A DNA stretch of 34,648 nt from a virus, in IMG/VR virus record IMGVR_UViG_3300011185_000005, positions 1 to 34,648 of that record. The stretch is one strand, 5' to 3'. Below the pieces are notes generated by a model. It had not been told where the DNA came from and ran no database searches. It saw nothing but the letters and a program-made list of their open reading frames with translations. Made by a program: the position numbers and the translations under genes. Every line of letters starts with the position of its first letter. Position 1 is the stretch's first letter. Of the stretch, positions 16,501-23,344 are shown piece after piece.

Positions 16501-18933
16501 TAGCAGTAAGGGACCATCTCCAAATAGCTCATCTGCACCTAATGATTTTAATGCAGCAACTAGAGAAAAAGCAAGCGCAGCTTTCAATGCTAAAGAACCC
16601 TTAGCGACCGCTGCATAAAGTGTTTTGAAACCTTGTCTAATGACTGCTAAAACATTTTTAAGGCCATTCTTAGCGACAAGAGCATAGATGGCAAATGCTC
16701 CTACAATACCAGAAATAACATTATTATCTAAGAAGAGACCTGATAGCTGTTTCAAAAGTGTACCAATAATAGGGATGTCTACAAATGCATCTATAATCCC
16801 TTTAAAAATACCTCTACCAATTGCAGCTATGTTATTTGAAATGATAACAATAAGATTTTTAACACCTTTAACCACACTCGATACTAGATTTTCTGTGAGA
16901 CCTTCAATTTCATCCTCTGGAACACTCAATGAGTCTCTTAATCCTTTAACCAGGTTTTCATTGAGAGAAGAGAAAAAGAAAGAGAATCCTAAAAATTTCG
17001 TTGCAAGTTTCTTACCGAAAAGTGCAAGAAAAGCAATAAGAGATGCTACAGCATTTTCTGCAAGATTTCCAAAGAATTTGCTGAAGTCAAGACCGCGTAC
17101 ACCCTCAAAGCTTTCTAAAATAATCTCATTAAATCTTTTCGCAACACTGCCAACATCTTTAAAAACATTCTTAAAACCTTTTATAACAGTATTAAAGAAC
17201 CTTTCAAGGAAATTTGTCACAGCATCGAGATCAGTAACTTTCGCGACTACTTCATCAATTGTGTCAGGCCACCAAGAATTACCGACTACTTCATCGTAAA
17301 TACGGAAGAAGAAATCAATGACATCTACAGCAAAATCACGTACTACACTTAATGCAATCTTAAGAGCATTTACAAATTTAGCCAAACCTTCTGCTGTCTT
17401 ATCAACATAAAGGTTTAAATCTAATAGAGCACGTCGTATGCTCAACAATATCTTAACAAAGAAAATACCAGCATCAATATTAAATCCAAAACCCCTTAAA
17501 AATCCTTTAGCGAATCTTGAAGAAAAATCTGACGCAACTTGTTGAAAGCCTTCCATTATAGTTTTAATAGAATTGATAAAAGCCTCTTTTAACCCTCCAA
17601 AGCTTATATCAGCGAGCTTTCTTACTAATTTCTCATAACCAGCTGAAATTAAAGCGTAACCAACACTTAATGTAAAGCCTAATCCTACCCCTAATGCCTC
17701 ACCGATGTTTAAGAAAGAGCTATAAACAGCCTTCGCAATATCATCACCGTATGTTGCAATGAATAAAGAAACATTCTTAAATAGTTTAGTGATTGTCGGC
17801 CTTACAGTATCTTCATAAGTACTGATAATAGTATTACCTAGCTTATTAAGTGTTCGCCGTAACACATCAGCATCGAAGACTGAGGCAGCCTTGGTTGTAA
17901 ACTTTTTTACTTCTTTAAAGTAATCTCTAGTGCCATATTTGAGTTCAAATACAGCTATTCTCAATCGCCTCCCTATGGTATCAAACCCTTCTGCCACACG
18001 AACCAAAAGATTATAATTAGCTCTTGTCACACCGTAGGCTGTGGATATTTCACCAAAGAATAGCTTAACGCTCGTCTTTAATCGAGTCACACCCTGAGCA
18101 AATGTAGCAGTAGACTTTGCAAACTCTTTCTCAGTCTTTTCTGCTAAGTCAAGGAGGATGTTTAACATGAATTCGCCAGTAAGATTACCTGCCTCTGCAA
18201 ACTTAAGTAATTCACCAGCGCTTAATTGCAACTCATTTCTAAGTTCACGTCCTAAGAAGTCAAACTGCTCAAGAACAGCTCTTAATTCTTGACCTCTAAG
18301 CTCTGAACCTAATCCCTGATTAAGCTGAACAAAAGCTGATCTAATTGACTCTGCACTACCCGAGGATAGCGCTGCCATCTTTTGCAATGTTTCAGTAACT
18401 CTAATAATTTGTCTTTCTGTTGCACCTAGCGTACCTAATGATAAGCTTAATGTTTTATACGTAGTTATGGTATCATCTAGCTCTGCTCGTGCTCGAATAG
18501 ACACATTTACAAGCTTTTGCTGTGTGATTACAAGTGTATCCAAATTATTCGTAGTAATCTTTAATGCGTTATTCCAACGAATTACTGCATCACCTGCGTC
18601 TAAAAACTGTTTCTTTATAGCCAGCCCACCGGCAACACCGATCAGCAAACCAAAAGCATTAGTTAAACGATTTAGCTTTTTAGCGAATCTATCTGTTTCT
18701 GTACCTGTTTCTTTGAAGGCTCTTTTTGATTCTTTCCCAAACTTCTTAGCAGAATCCCCTGCTTTACTAAAGTCTCGAGAATAACCTTTAGCGGCATTAG
18801 TATTTATACTATTCAGATTCTTCGAAACAATATCAGCCTGAGTTGCCATATTAGCCAGGCTTCTGTTGATTGCTTCTAATTGTCGTTTAGCACCACGGTC
18901 TTCGGTTGTAACAGGAATTCTAATACCGGTCAT
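10591..18933 (-). CDS. Tail tape measure protein, 2780 aa
   Basis: This sets tail length and is thought to enter the host envelope during DNA ejection. The N terminus (about 1-90) is coiled coil. Residues about 80-300 match the TMP_3-type tape measure domain (AGxxAxxxxxFxxAGxxxxRW...MAALSSGSAESIRSAFVQLNQG). Numerous hydrophobic segments occur between 380 and 1250. Helical, weakly repetitive coiled coil continues to about 2250. Two copies of a tape-measure glycine motif end the protein (NGEFVINAKS at 2309 and NGEYIINAKS at 2688, each within GG-rich context). The AGGAGG site fits the ATG. At the usual 1.5 angstroms per residue the tail would be about 415 nm. No lysozyme or peptidase domain was seen. 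Confidence 0.95.
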   Translation of the reverse strand: MTGIRIPVTTEDRGAKRQLEAINRSLANMATQADIVSKNLNSINTNAAKGYSRDFSKAGDSAKKFGKESKRAFKETGTETDRFAKKLNRLTNAFGLLIGVAGGLAIKKQFLDAGDAVIRWNNALKITTNNLDTLVITQQKLVNVSIRARAELDDTITTYKTLSLSLGTLGATERQIIRVTETLQKMAALSSGSAESIRSAFVQLNQGLGSELRGQELRAVLEQFDFLGRELRNELQLSAGELLKFAEAGNLTGEFMLNILLDLAEKTEKEFAKSTATFAQGVTRLKTSVKLFFGEISTAYGVTRANYNLLVRVAEGFDTIGRRLRIAVFELKYGTRDYFKEVKKFTTKAASVFDADVLRRTLNKLGNTIISTYEDTVRPTITKLFKNVSLFIATYGDDIAKAVYSSFLNIGEALGVGLGFTLSVGYALISAGYEKLVRKLADISFGGLKEAFINSIKTIMEGFQQVASDFSSRFAKGFLRGFGFNIDAGIFFVKILLSIRRALLDLNLYVDKTAEGLAKFVNALKIALSVVRDFAVDVIDFFFRIYDEVVGNSWWPDTIDEVVAKVTDLDAVTNFLERFFNTVIKGFKNVFKDVGSVAKRFNEIILESFEGVRGLDFSKFFGNLAENAVASLIAFLALFGKKLATKFLGFSFFFSSLNENLVKGLRDSLSVPEDEIEGLTENLVSSVVKGVKNLIVIISNNIAAIGRGIFKGIIDAFVDIPIIGTLLKQLSGLFLDNNVISGIVGAFAIYALVAKNGLKNVLAVIRQGFKTLYAAVAKGSLALKAALAFSLVAALKSLGADELFGDGPLLLIAGASLFGLLFGKKGFAELGTLFVKAIITALTLPLTILSGAFTNLFAKMGIIAAASTTAIVQPVTTGFTAVIGKIFANFGAKLTAYTAPKSKLTFADIFFKSLSFDAGDNKVFSKIDFGKLLGTTRQKRKLLVAFGRLSNVFKEGFSTLIKNIDTLGFKRVFQKKFTDIISVDFTGSKGLRSNKLNFKPFIRNFTQAFSSSFPRVSKIFSGALGILKRDLKIFRESLRVTARVVTSAVSIMVSSFRTLALSDVGSSLARFATYLRSLRLSVVGISVANATTAVSAKNLGRRLRSMALGAAMSFNLIVSGAGRALTAVKTLTAAGFGGLFRAIGAIIAALFSLKAIIVIIVSAIGIFAASKVGAVGDALLGDGDTLNDKLALTYDWVRKIFGLQATTARGKRSVFENVIPGFQKAIDVGGIEFDFTDFRNVIDFGGLDDKTFERYSSIAEDFKRKIEEAYLEELKDGALSTETQKELRDAKSSFARILADLPRLGEGTLQEEIDKQLKRYYETIDKATLQGLKSGRIAPDISFIENNVGAIETLLSDVSGSIRKLIYDYNKGIAEIEKEKNKKPGTGILRFFDGFDFLGVRNLEHEARQLTEKLTKGLTEAIANPDALDALFSGRLAEADGYFDRLSTLNSVWTETFAKRENELPSGFVNAYIGFFNRAVEITEEMRLNRFKSAFKGSDLNRLGSEMESLNNSLGTLVGQIELLAQNSIGYLRQLKRVEDIITGTTKVEGPRQRAIETATAATTTLGVDFGKKTRDYFLDPQQNTLLANLTYFNDEAEKALQETLVLSAKDLSTDSSVYAEFREYNRKLERNRQRAQELLEEGTSTRFISDAVDYLSDASEIITEDNLRNILSAQGKIPETLSNTLTTIKQLKGELNRISAEGLDAANVQYIQVQSAIRELQKSLANYVEADFSFETITSALSSANVEGLTLPLFLELDPGQLNALETSSSTLRKFEVVLSELFSNVNASNIDEQRKLLEEYNNIIEATKVNLQSFKLGSIDFGGSAQTTADQLEKILGIEISASVRSNTAILEQYIESIRLSENASHNLIAASAGVITVTDEERASMFRAKEALDAYRDSLSKVNALEALTSLGINDAANQVKLISSGFLAQAKKLSQTFKSLSSVAEFSSAEQLSYLIQMTAEYDRIKGKLVDISNTFKETIRNVSDELDLSAPIDVLARFSEGVFDLLQQARLQVIDLYAIGERSQIAEATKIIELSIRQENLSSVATSIADRVKEGFQEGYNRVSDLFSKTEFLSLDPKVRSETNRVSKISEELDKFYELATEADIQFFNRNIDRNNMFGSEDTLGSFQNVISRIATDNAEALRAAIGETRDLDEQILELEKASVRLLESINRGIHDPVQRDIPIVDTEARFGVISESFERYSNNLVNAFRAENISAPIGIIDKLIKAGLEFFEVPGQTELEPVTTRDLVENLTTINTTLIQGFSGKYFKENLANNALPERRASGGYISGPGGPVEDKIPAMLSNGEFVINAKSTKKFRKILEQINGGVYGFNTGGIAGNLYGSVDESRQLRTIAATPGILNTQNLALIFQALSEEFNELGIRIPFVTANMTKLFDAETQDRLKVLQVRLEGYKEDLREEGEVRDRAQIGIQQTTKAIVDLTRATLDYAEAVVAAGQQFSDSIKNSFGKALKGVFKGESFKDVGLNLLTAFQDNIIDTVVNGVTERMFTAQGTLDSFFTQLGSALFGNSESGPTSQGSGTSGSSGGMLDWLLNPASQPTGTAPGPTTSNNGVPSYLRPNAQSGGEGSTSDAITGPLNKMVDNTAMQIPLLSSLGNVFKDGLSGLANMFSGLFSGGGSGGGMDANAMAGLIGVGIGYLIDSFADGGAVEGKGSSRSDSILARVSNGEYIINAKSAAMYRPLLDKINAGNISKFADGGLVGTNSMQRHDKIKPREQRNNTVVNLQITGDISRQTKQEIYRMLPDIAVGVNQHNREIGY

Positions 18934-18953
18934 AGTATCCTCCTGTTTTGCGT

Positions 18954-18987
18954 AAAAAATCCCGTTAGATATTTACCCAACGGGATT
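18954..18987 (-). terminator. Intrinsic terminator before tape measure gene
   Basis: A 9-bp perfect stem (AATCCCGTT with AACGGGATT) and a 12-base loop are followed by six T on the minus strand. It lies between the gp10-like gene and the ribosome binding site of the tape measure gene. Confidence 0.88.
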
Positions 18988-18990
18988 AGT

Positions 18991-19296
18991 TTATTTTGAA
19001 CTAACCATCTTACCATTAGGCAAGAATTTGCCTGTTGCAAGTAAAGTTCTTTCAATGAACCTTGGACCTGCTTGTTTAGATGTGCCTTTGTTCAAATCGT
19101 CAATATACGGTGTGTCATTTTCAATCGTTCTTAACCCAGCAGTACGCCAATTACTTCTAGCTTCGCCTGTATCTTTAGGTGTAGCTACTTTGAGAGCTCT
19201 TACAGTATCATTCATTAATTTTCTTTGTTCACCTGTAAATACTTGCTTGGCATACGCGAGCAATCCAATGTCTTGTTTTACTTGAATTTTAATCAT
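18991..19296 (-). CDS. HK97 gp10-like tail completion/minor tail protein
   Basis: This 101-residue protein has the compact pattern of the HK97 gp10/minor tail group: 'TPKDTGEARSNWRTAG' (residues about 39-54), then N-x-x-PYI-x-x-LN-x-GTS-x-QAGP-x-FIE. In the family it completes the tail or joins it to the neck. Gene order is unusual only in that it follows the chaperone pair and precedes the tape measure; the family is more often encoded upstream of the tail tube. Its ATG overlaps the end of the frameshifted chaperone by eight bases. A strong terminator follows. Confidence 0.8.
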   Translation of the reverse strand: MIKIQVKQDIGLLAYAKQVFTGEQRKLMNDTVRALKVATPKDTGEARSNWRTAGLRTIENDTPYIDDLNKGTSKQAGPRFIERTLLATGKFLPNGKMVSSK

Positions 19297-19633
19297 CTAG
19301 AACTCTGTCGCCTCCTTTAGCAGATAACATTTTACTGAACAAAGTGGATTTCTTGAAGGAGCTTGTATCAATCTCATCTTTTTCTCTTTTAGGGGTATTT
19401 TGCTGGAGCGCTTGCAACGAAGAAAATAGTTCACCAGGTTTAGCTTCAACACCTTGTGCCCTCAAGAGCTTGTAAGTACGATCATCTTCACGCCAACCTA
19501 TAGGTTTTTGTTCAAAAAATAATAACCACTTAGTAAACTCTTCATAGGGCATCTCATTTTCAAGCACATAGACAGGTGTTCTGAGTTGTAAAGCCAGCTC
19601 ATAAAGCACCAACTCATTATGCTCTAAAATTAG
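19289..19633 (-). CDS. Tail assembly chaperone, frameshift-only extension (gpT-like)
   Basis: This reading frame is reached by a -1 slip at GGGAAAC at the end of the gpG-like gene. It adds 114 residues, starting Leu-Ile-Leu-Glu, for a fusion of about 239 residues encoded by 20007-19633 joined to 19633-19289. The added part contains the typical gpT-like sequence: 'YEEFTKWLLFFEQKPIGWRE' (E..W..FF....GW). There is no ATG with a ribosome binding site at its beginning, only TTG and GTG codons, so independent translation is unlikely. In lambda the long form recruits the tail tube and tape measure proteins; the same role is inferred here. Confidence 0.85.
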   Translation of the reverse strand, partial: LILEHNELVLYELALQLRTPVYVLENEMPYEEFTKWLLFFEQKPIGWREDDRTYKLLRAQGVEAKPGELFSSLQALQQNTPKREKDEIDTSSFKKSTLFSKMLSAKGGDRVLDD

Positions 19634-20007
19634 TTTCCCTGATTACCACCCATACCAGAGAACTGCATTACTTCATCGGAAAGCTTAGCAAGCTCATCCA
19701 TGGGGAAGTTATGAAAATCTTCCTCTTCGAGTTCATCGCCACCTTCTACACCAATAGCAATGATTTCCTGTAAAACACTGAAAGCTTCGTTTGTTTCTTC
19801 TTCCGTCTCTGTTTCACCTTCTACGCCTTCTTCACTGTCTTTTGCCGCTTTTTCAGCGATTTTCTGATTAAGCTGCTGAAGACGTTGGGCTGCTTTCTGA
19901 ACTCGCATCACTTCTTTTACAGTGAGCTTACGGATCATCACATGTTCACCCATGAAAGGAATCTTCTTAGTAATTCGCTTACTGGATAACTCTCTAAGAT
20001 TCGACAT
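19630..20007 (-). CDS. Tail assembly chaperone, short form (gpG-like)
   Basis: This encodes 125 residues. The N-terminal part resembles the tail chaperone family (KIPFMGEHVMIRKLTVKEVMRV, where a basic beta segment leads to a helix). An acidic Glu-rich stretch (about 65-100) and a helical end follow. It ends with the codons GGA AAC TAA, so the slippery heptamer directly abuts the stop. The start at 20007 is chosen over upstream in-frame codons because AGAAGAAGAG precedes it and the extension reads as a shadow of the 97-residue gene. It lies between the tail tube and tape measure genes, the canonical chaperone position. Confidence 0.85.
   Translation of the reverse strand: MSNLRELSSKRITKKIPFMGEHVMIRKLTVKEVMRVQKAAQRLQQLNQKIAEKAAKDSEEGVEGETETEEETNEAFSVLQEIIAIGVEGGDELEEEDFHNFPMDELAKLSDEVMQFSGMGGNQGN
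19633..19639 (-). other. Programmed -1 ribosomal frameshift site GGGAAAC
   Basis: The heptamer G GGA AAC (X XXY YYZ form, zero-frame codons GGA AAC) is followed at once by the TAA stop. A slip to GGG AAA moves the ribosome into the open frame running to 19289. A CATAA/TTATG inverted repeat about 13-35 bases downstream could act as stimulator. The lambda G/GT site is the known parallel. Confidence 0.85.
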
Positions 20008-20287
20008 TCTCTTCTTCTCCCGATGTGTTTGAGGATTGTTCTTCCTTACTTTTTCTGAAAGCTTCGGAATATTTGATTTGGAAGTCATCTAACTCCTTCC
20101 TCATAGTGTGTAATATCGATAGCGTGTCAAAGACTTCTCTAGACTTTTTAGGGTCATTCTTGAATTCCTCTACACGTTCAAATGTTTTTCTGATACTAAC
20201 ATCAATGTGTCTTCGAACGTTTTTAGATGTTAATTTCAGAACATGTTCCATTGTAAATGGTCTAGTGCTCTTTTCTGTATCTGTCAT
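19994..20287 (-). CDS. Small helical hypothetical protein between tail tube and chaperone
   Basis: This encodes 97 residues, strongly charged, mostly helical by composition and without Cys. The ATG is preceded by AAGG about eight bases upstream, and a terminator separates it from the major tail protein. Its end overlaps the gpG-like start by 14 bases. A frameshift fusion into gpG was considered, but no slippery site lies in the overlap. It may be an additional tail chaperone or tube-associated factor by position alone. No family was recognised. Confidence 0.65.
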   Translation of the reverse strand: MTDTEKSTRPFTMEHVLKLTSKNVRRHIDVSIRKTFERVEEFKNDPKKSREVFDTLSILHTMRKELDDFQIKYSEAFRKSKEEQSSNTSGEEENVES

Positions 20288-20302
20288 AATAAACCTTAAT
20301 AT

Positions 20303-20332
20303 AAAAAGGGGTAAGGAATTTTCCCTACCCCT
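20303..20332 (-). terminator. Strong intrinsic terminator after major tail protein
   Basis: The minus strand forms an 11-bp stem (20307-20332, AGGGGTA...TACCCCT continued inward by GGA/TCC, one G-U pair) with a four-base loop. Five T follow. Placing it after the tail tube gene would raise its output relative to the downstream assembly genes. Confidence 0.9.
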
Positions 20333-20344
20333 CTCCTGTTGGAC

Positions 20345-20893
20345 TTAGTCGGTGAAAGCACCAAGGAAGTCAGACTGAATGGTGATAGTAACGGTAGCAG
20401 TGTTAGCATCTGTAAGGTTAGGGGTAACCTGCAATGCTTCAATTTTACCCACCCAATAGTACTGAGAGTTCTCTACAGCACCTAGTTCGGCTGCAACGGA
20501 ACCGTATAGTGTAGGTTTCGAGTTCAGCAACGTAAAGCGGAAGACTCGTGACATGCCGTCACCCACCATATCGCCTAAGTCTGTACCGTCAGCCCAATCA
20601 GATGCAACGTAGTTTAGCTGCAACTCAATGGACGGTGCATCAGACTGTCCCTGAATCTGCTGAGAAGATGCCTGGCCGTAAACGGGGACGTTTACAATAT
20701 TCGGAGGGGTACCCATTGCAGGGAACTCGCGAACATCAGTGACACGGAAGTAATCAAAACCTTCACCAGCAGATGCACCATCTACGGGAAAAAGAGCTTT
20801 GACAGCACTCTCTGTGAGTGTGCCGGGAACATTGCCAGCGGCAACTGCCATATCTGAGTATAGACCAGCGCCGATAGAAGAAATATGAGCCAT
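20345..20893 (-). CDS. Major tail tube protein
   Basis: This encodes 182 residues, beta-rich, small-residue-rich and without Cys. The C-terminal half (about 90-180) has the usual tube pattern of alternating strands: SIELQLNYV..DW..GTDLG, RVFRFTLLNSKPTLYGSVA, then TATVTITIQSD. This terminal beta hairpin is typical of major tail proteins. It follows the tail terminator gene with a TAATG overlap and is followed by a strong terminator, both standard for the tube gene of siphophages. It should polymerise as rings around the tape measure. Confidence rests on fold impression and gene order. Confidence 0.85.
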   Translation of the reverse strand: MAHISSIGAGLYSDMAVAAGNVPGTLTESAVKALFPVDGASAGEGFDYFRVTDVREFPAMGTPPNIVNVPVYGQASSQQIQGQSDAPSIELQLNYVASDWADGTDLGDMVGDGMSRVFRFTLLNSKPTLYGSVAAELGAVENSQYYWVGKIEALQVTPNLTDANTATVTITIQSDFLGAFTD

Positions 20894-21303
20894 TATTGTA
20901 GTACTCCAAAGTGATTGAAAGAAATGTTGTATTCAGCACGATACAAAGCAGGATCGTCAGAGTCTATTCCATCTAAACCTGTAGTACTACCAGATGCAAA
21001 TTGAGTGACTCTACCGTTAGTTTGAATATATCTTCCTACTATGTGCTCATCAAGTATGTCTGCAATTTCGAAGATGCGTTTAGTACTAACACCTGCAGAA
21101 ACAAATATTTCTATCAATAATAGCCCCGAGACAGATTTGCGATTAATTCCCGGTGAAGCCGGAATAACATTTAATCGGATAAACTCACTGGAGCTATTTG
21201 AACTAGTGAAATTAGTAGGTCTTGCAGAAATATTTTCATCTCGCCACGCTTGCTGATCAAAAATAGAGTATATATCAAGTTCGAGAGAAGCATATTTACC
21301 CAT
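20893..21303 (-). CDS. Tail terminator / tail completion protein
   Basis: This 136-residue protein matches the tail terminator group in size and layout. It has an N-terminal helix (about 10-20), the segment EFIRLNVIPASPG, a hydrophobic strand GLLLIEIFVSAG, and a helix RIFEIADILDEHI, followed by strands. The group caps the tail at the head end and stops tube growth. It lies between the head-tail adaptor and the tube protein and shares a TAATG overlap with the tube gene, so translation is coupled. GGGAGAA precedes the start. Confidence 0.75.
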   Translation of the reverse strand: MGKYASLELDIYSIFDQQAWRDENISARPTNFTSSNSSSEFIRLNVIPASPGINRKSVSGLLLIEIFVSAGVSTKRIFEIADILDEHIVGRYIQTNGRVTQFASGSTTGLDGIDSDDPALYRAEYNISFNHFGVLQ

Positions 21304-21304
21304 G

Positions 21305-21658
21305 TTAATTCTCCCTTATTGCATTGACTACTGTAATCTTTTCAGATTGGTTAACAGCAGGCAATACAAGTCTAAAATTTATACCATTAATTTGAACAAC
21401 AGAGTACGCAGAGATGTCAATATCTTTGCTTTTAAATAAGAGCTGTTGAACTTCACCTTTTCGATGATTAAGACCTTCTGAAACCTCAATTACAACAGTT
21501 TGTATTGTAACGGGATCGCCATCGACTGTACTTACTTCTCCTGTACCGAAGTCAAATTCTTCAGATTCTTTAGGAGTAAATACTACATCTATGGCAAGGT
21601 CTTTAATCTTCTTAAAAGCATTGTCCAACTGTTTATCTATTAACTTTTGGAAGGACAT
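21305..21658 (-). CDS. Head-tail adaptor / head closure protein (likely)
   Basis: This encodes 117 residues from ATG 21658, preceded by GGAGG within the upstream gene, with a TAATG overlap. An earlier TTG at 21676 is less likely. An N-terminal helix (2-22) is followed by a beta-rich body with ESEEFDFGTG and a repeated valine-strand pattern, ending EKITVVNAIREN. Size and position between the gp6-like connector and the tail terminator fit a head closure or stopper protein. No specific family was recognised, so the role rests on gene order. Confidence 0.6.
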   Translation of the reverse strand: MSFQKLIDKQLDNAFKKIKDLAIDVVFTPKESEEFDFGTGEVSTVDGDPVTIQTVVIEVSEGLNHRKGEVQQLLFKSKDIDISAYSVVQINGINFRLVLPAVNQSEKITVVNAIREN

Positions 21659-22131
21659 TAGTTCGCCCTCCACCAAAGCTTAGAGTTACCTCTTATTAAT
21701 AAAGGCCTAATTAATTTATACACGTTATGTGGAATTATACTCGGGTCTTGGATGTCCTTTAGCTTAATAGGACCAAGCTCAATATCATCAACAGATCCTG
21801 TCTCATCAAGAAGATCCTCATTCTTTAACAAATGAAGCGCTAATTCACTAGTACCCTTCTCGATTCTTAAAGGAATTTCAGATAATTGAACATTAGCTCC
21901 AACTAAAGAATCATAATAAGTCCCTTCTCTGGGAAAAGCTAAAGATTGAGATTGTTCCGCTGCCACTCCAAGCCAATCCATACCATTTAGAATAGCAGTA
22001 GCCGTAGCTGCCGCTTTTTCTTTCCTAGCCAGAACTGCATCAGTCCACTCTTCAGCATCTATACGATACTCCAGAAGACTATCAACACGAACGACTGAGA
22101 CAAATGTATTAGTACCAACTTCAAGAGGCAT
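21658..22131 (-). CDS. Head-tail connector, gp6/DnaT-like family
   Basis: This 157-residue protein has the pattern of the phage adaptor group annotated as gp6-like or 'putative DnaT-like'. The helix 'EWTDAVLARKEKAAATATAI' leads to LNGMDWLG, then Q.QSLAFPREG (residues about 60-70), where the family shows a W.G...Q.L.WPR motif. A second helix (IPLRIEKGTSELALHLL) follows. The connector binds under the portal to complete the neck. It is the first gene after the major capsid protein, as expected. The C terminus KLWWRAN reads like the family's 'rpLL' end. Confidence 0.78.
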   Translation of the reverse strand: MPLEVGTNTFVSVVRVDSLLEYRIDAEEWTDAVLARKEKAAATATAILNGMDWLGVAAEQSQSLAFPREGTYYDSLVGANVQLSEIPLRIEKGTSELALHLLKNEDLLDETGSVDDIELGPIKLKDIQDPSIIPHNVYKLIRPLLIRGNSKLWWRAN

Positions 22132-22145
22132 GAGTATCTCCTAGC

Positions 22146-23330
22146 TTACTGGTGAAACACCGGAAGGATACCCAGAGTGAGAGCAGAAGCAGTCTTACGC
22201 TCCCAAGTACCAGTCACATCGGCCAACGCATCGGTAAGGCCAGTAACAGCGGTTGGAGTACCACTTTCAACACCATACATATATTCAGCATCAGACGGGA
22301 ACTTCTCTTCATCACCGACCCAGTTATAACCAGCCGGATGATAGATATTGCCCCAACGATACCAGATTTCAGTCTTACCGCCACCCTTAAAGGCAGAAGC
22401 ATCCCGATCAATTTCGACCGGAGTATCAATACTCAAGGCATTCATCGAAATAGCACCCGGAAGTACAATAAAGGTTGTAAGGTCACCTACAAGATCTACA
22501 CCTGCTCCAGTATTCAGCTTCGTAAGCTGAGCAGAGGAAAGGCTCTGCATTGCGCGTGTAGGGATGAGACGGAACTTACCTTCGAAGATAGTGTTAAATT
22601 CAACATTACCATCTGTGACACGATCCGAATCAACCAGATTTGCAGCACGCAAAGATGCCATAACACGCGGCGATGCCATCAAGTAAGCATATTCAGGTTC
22701 ATAATCCTTGAATGCCATACCCATCGCATCTAAGAAGCCTGTAGCACGCTGTGCACCGATATTAGCGGTACTAGCAGCGCTGATAACACCTTCAGCACCT
22801 AGATCGACATAAAAGCCGTAACGTGAGTCTGTAGGGTCATTCTCGAATGTCTGACCACCGAGACCAGCTTGACCGGAACCGGCAGCAGCACCGTTAATGA
22901 CTTCAGAAATGGTAACACCCTTACAAACAGCAAGGACGCTATTGTGCTCATCTCTGTTACGAGTCTCGCCAAAGTCACGAGTGATCTTCTTAAATTTATC
23001 TTCCTGTGTGATTACACTCTGAAGATTAACTTTTTCAGAACCATGCGTACGGGCTGTCTTGATATAGCGTAAGAAAGCCGAGCTGATATCTGTAGTTACA
23101 CCATCGGTAGAGTCTGTCAAAGAGCCTACGTTAATAGTGGGGTTCAAAGGCTGATGCCACCGCATCTGACCCATATAGGTTTCAGTATCGGTATTCACAT
23201 CAGGGTTAGAGCTTACAATACCAGTGCTTGAGATCTTTCGAGCGTTGGTATAAGCTTCGTCAGAGTACTGACCAAGTACAGACTGCAGTACAAACTGGTC
23301 AGCCCCTGCAAGGTTATCAATTGCGGACAT
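22146..23330 (-). CDS. Major capsid protein
   Basis: This encodes 394 residues. It is located after the scaffold and before the connectors, the canonical place for an HK97-fold capsid protein. Features include an N-terminal arm (1-70), a FLRYIKTARTHGSEKVNLQSV helix, many Gly/Ala-rich turns (GAAAGSGQAGLGG), the spine-like helix ATGFLDAMGMAFKDY, an A-domain segment YLMASPRVMASLRAANLVDSD, and TEIWYRWGNIYHPAGYNW near the C terminus. There is no signal peptide and no protease domain. AAGGAA fits the start. Codon choice looks well balanced, consistent with high expression. A subfamily could not be assigned from the sequence alone. Confidence 0.88.
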   Translation of the reverse strand: MSAIDNLAGADQFVLQSVLGQYSDEAYTNARKISSTGIVSSNPDVNTDTETYMGQMRWHQPLNPTINVGSLTDSTDGVTTDISSAFLRYIKTARTHGSEKVNLQSVITQEDKFKKITRDFGETRNRDEHNSVLAVCKGVTISEVINGAAAGSGQAGLGGQTFENDPTDSRYGFYVDLGAEGVISAASTANIGAQRATGFLDAMGMAFKDYEPEYAYLMASPRVMASLRAANLVDSDRVTDGNVEFNTIFEGKFRLIPTRAMQSLSSAQLTKLNTGAGVDLVGDLTTFIVLPGAISMNALSIDTPVEIDRDASAFKGGGKTEIWYRWGNIYHPAGYNWVGDEEKFPSDAEYMYGVESGTPTAVTGLTDALADVTGTWERKTASALTLGILPVFHQ

Positions 23331-23344
23331 TTAGAAATTCCTTT

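Noticed and set aside
15374-17299. Long plus-strand frames (180 and 203 residues) opposite the tape measure gene
   Set aside because: They lie wholly inside a strongly supported gene, lack ribosome binding sites and read as low-complexity Ala/Leu/Ser, the expected antisense image of a helical coding sequence.
20008-20088. Longer N terminus for the gpG-like chaperone, or a frameshift from the 97-residue gene
   Set aside because: No slippery heptamer lies in the overlap and the extension reads like a shadow of the other frame.
22152-22733. 193-residue plus-strand frame opposite the capsid gene
   Set aside because: It is antisense to a well-supported major capsid gene, has no start signal and no recognisable domain.
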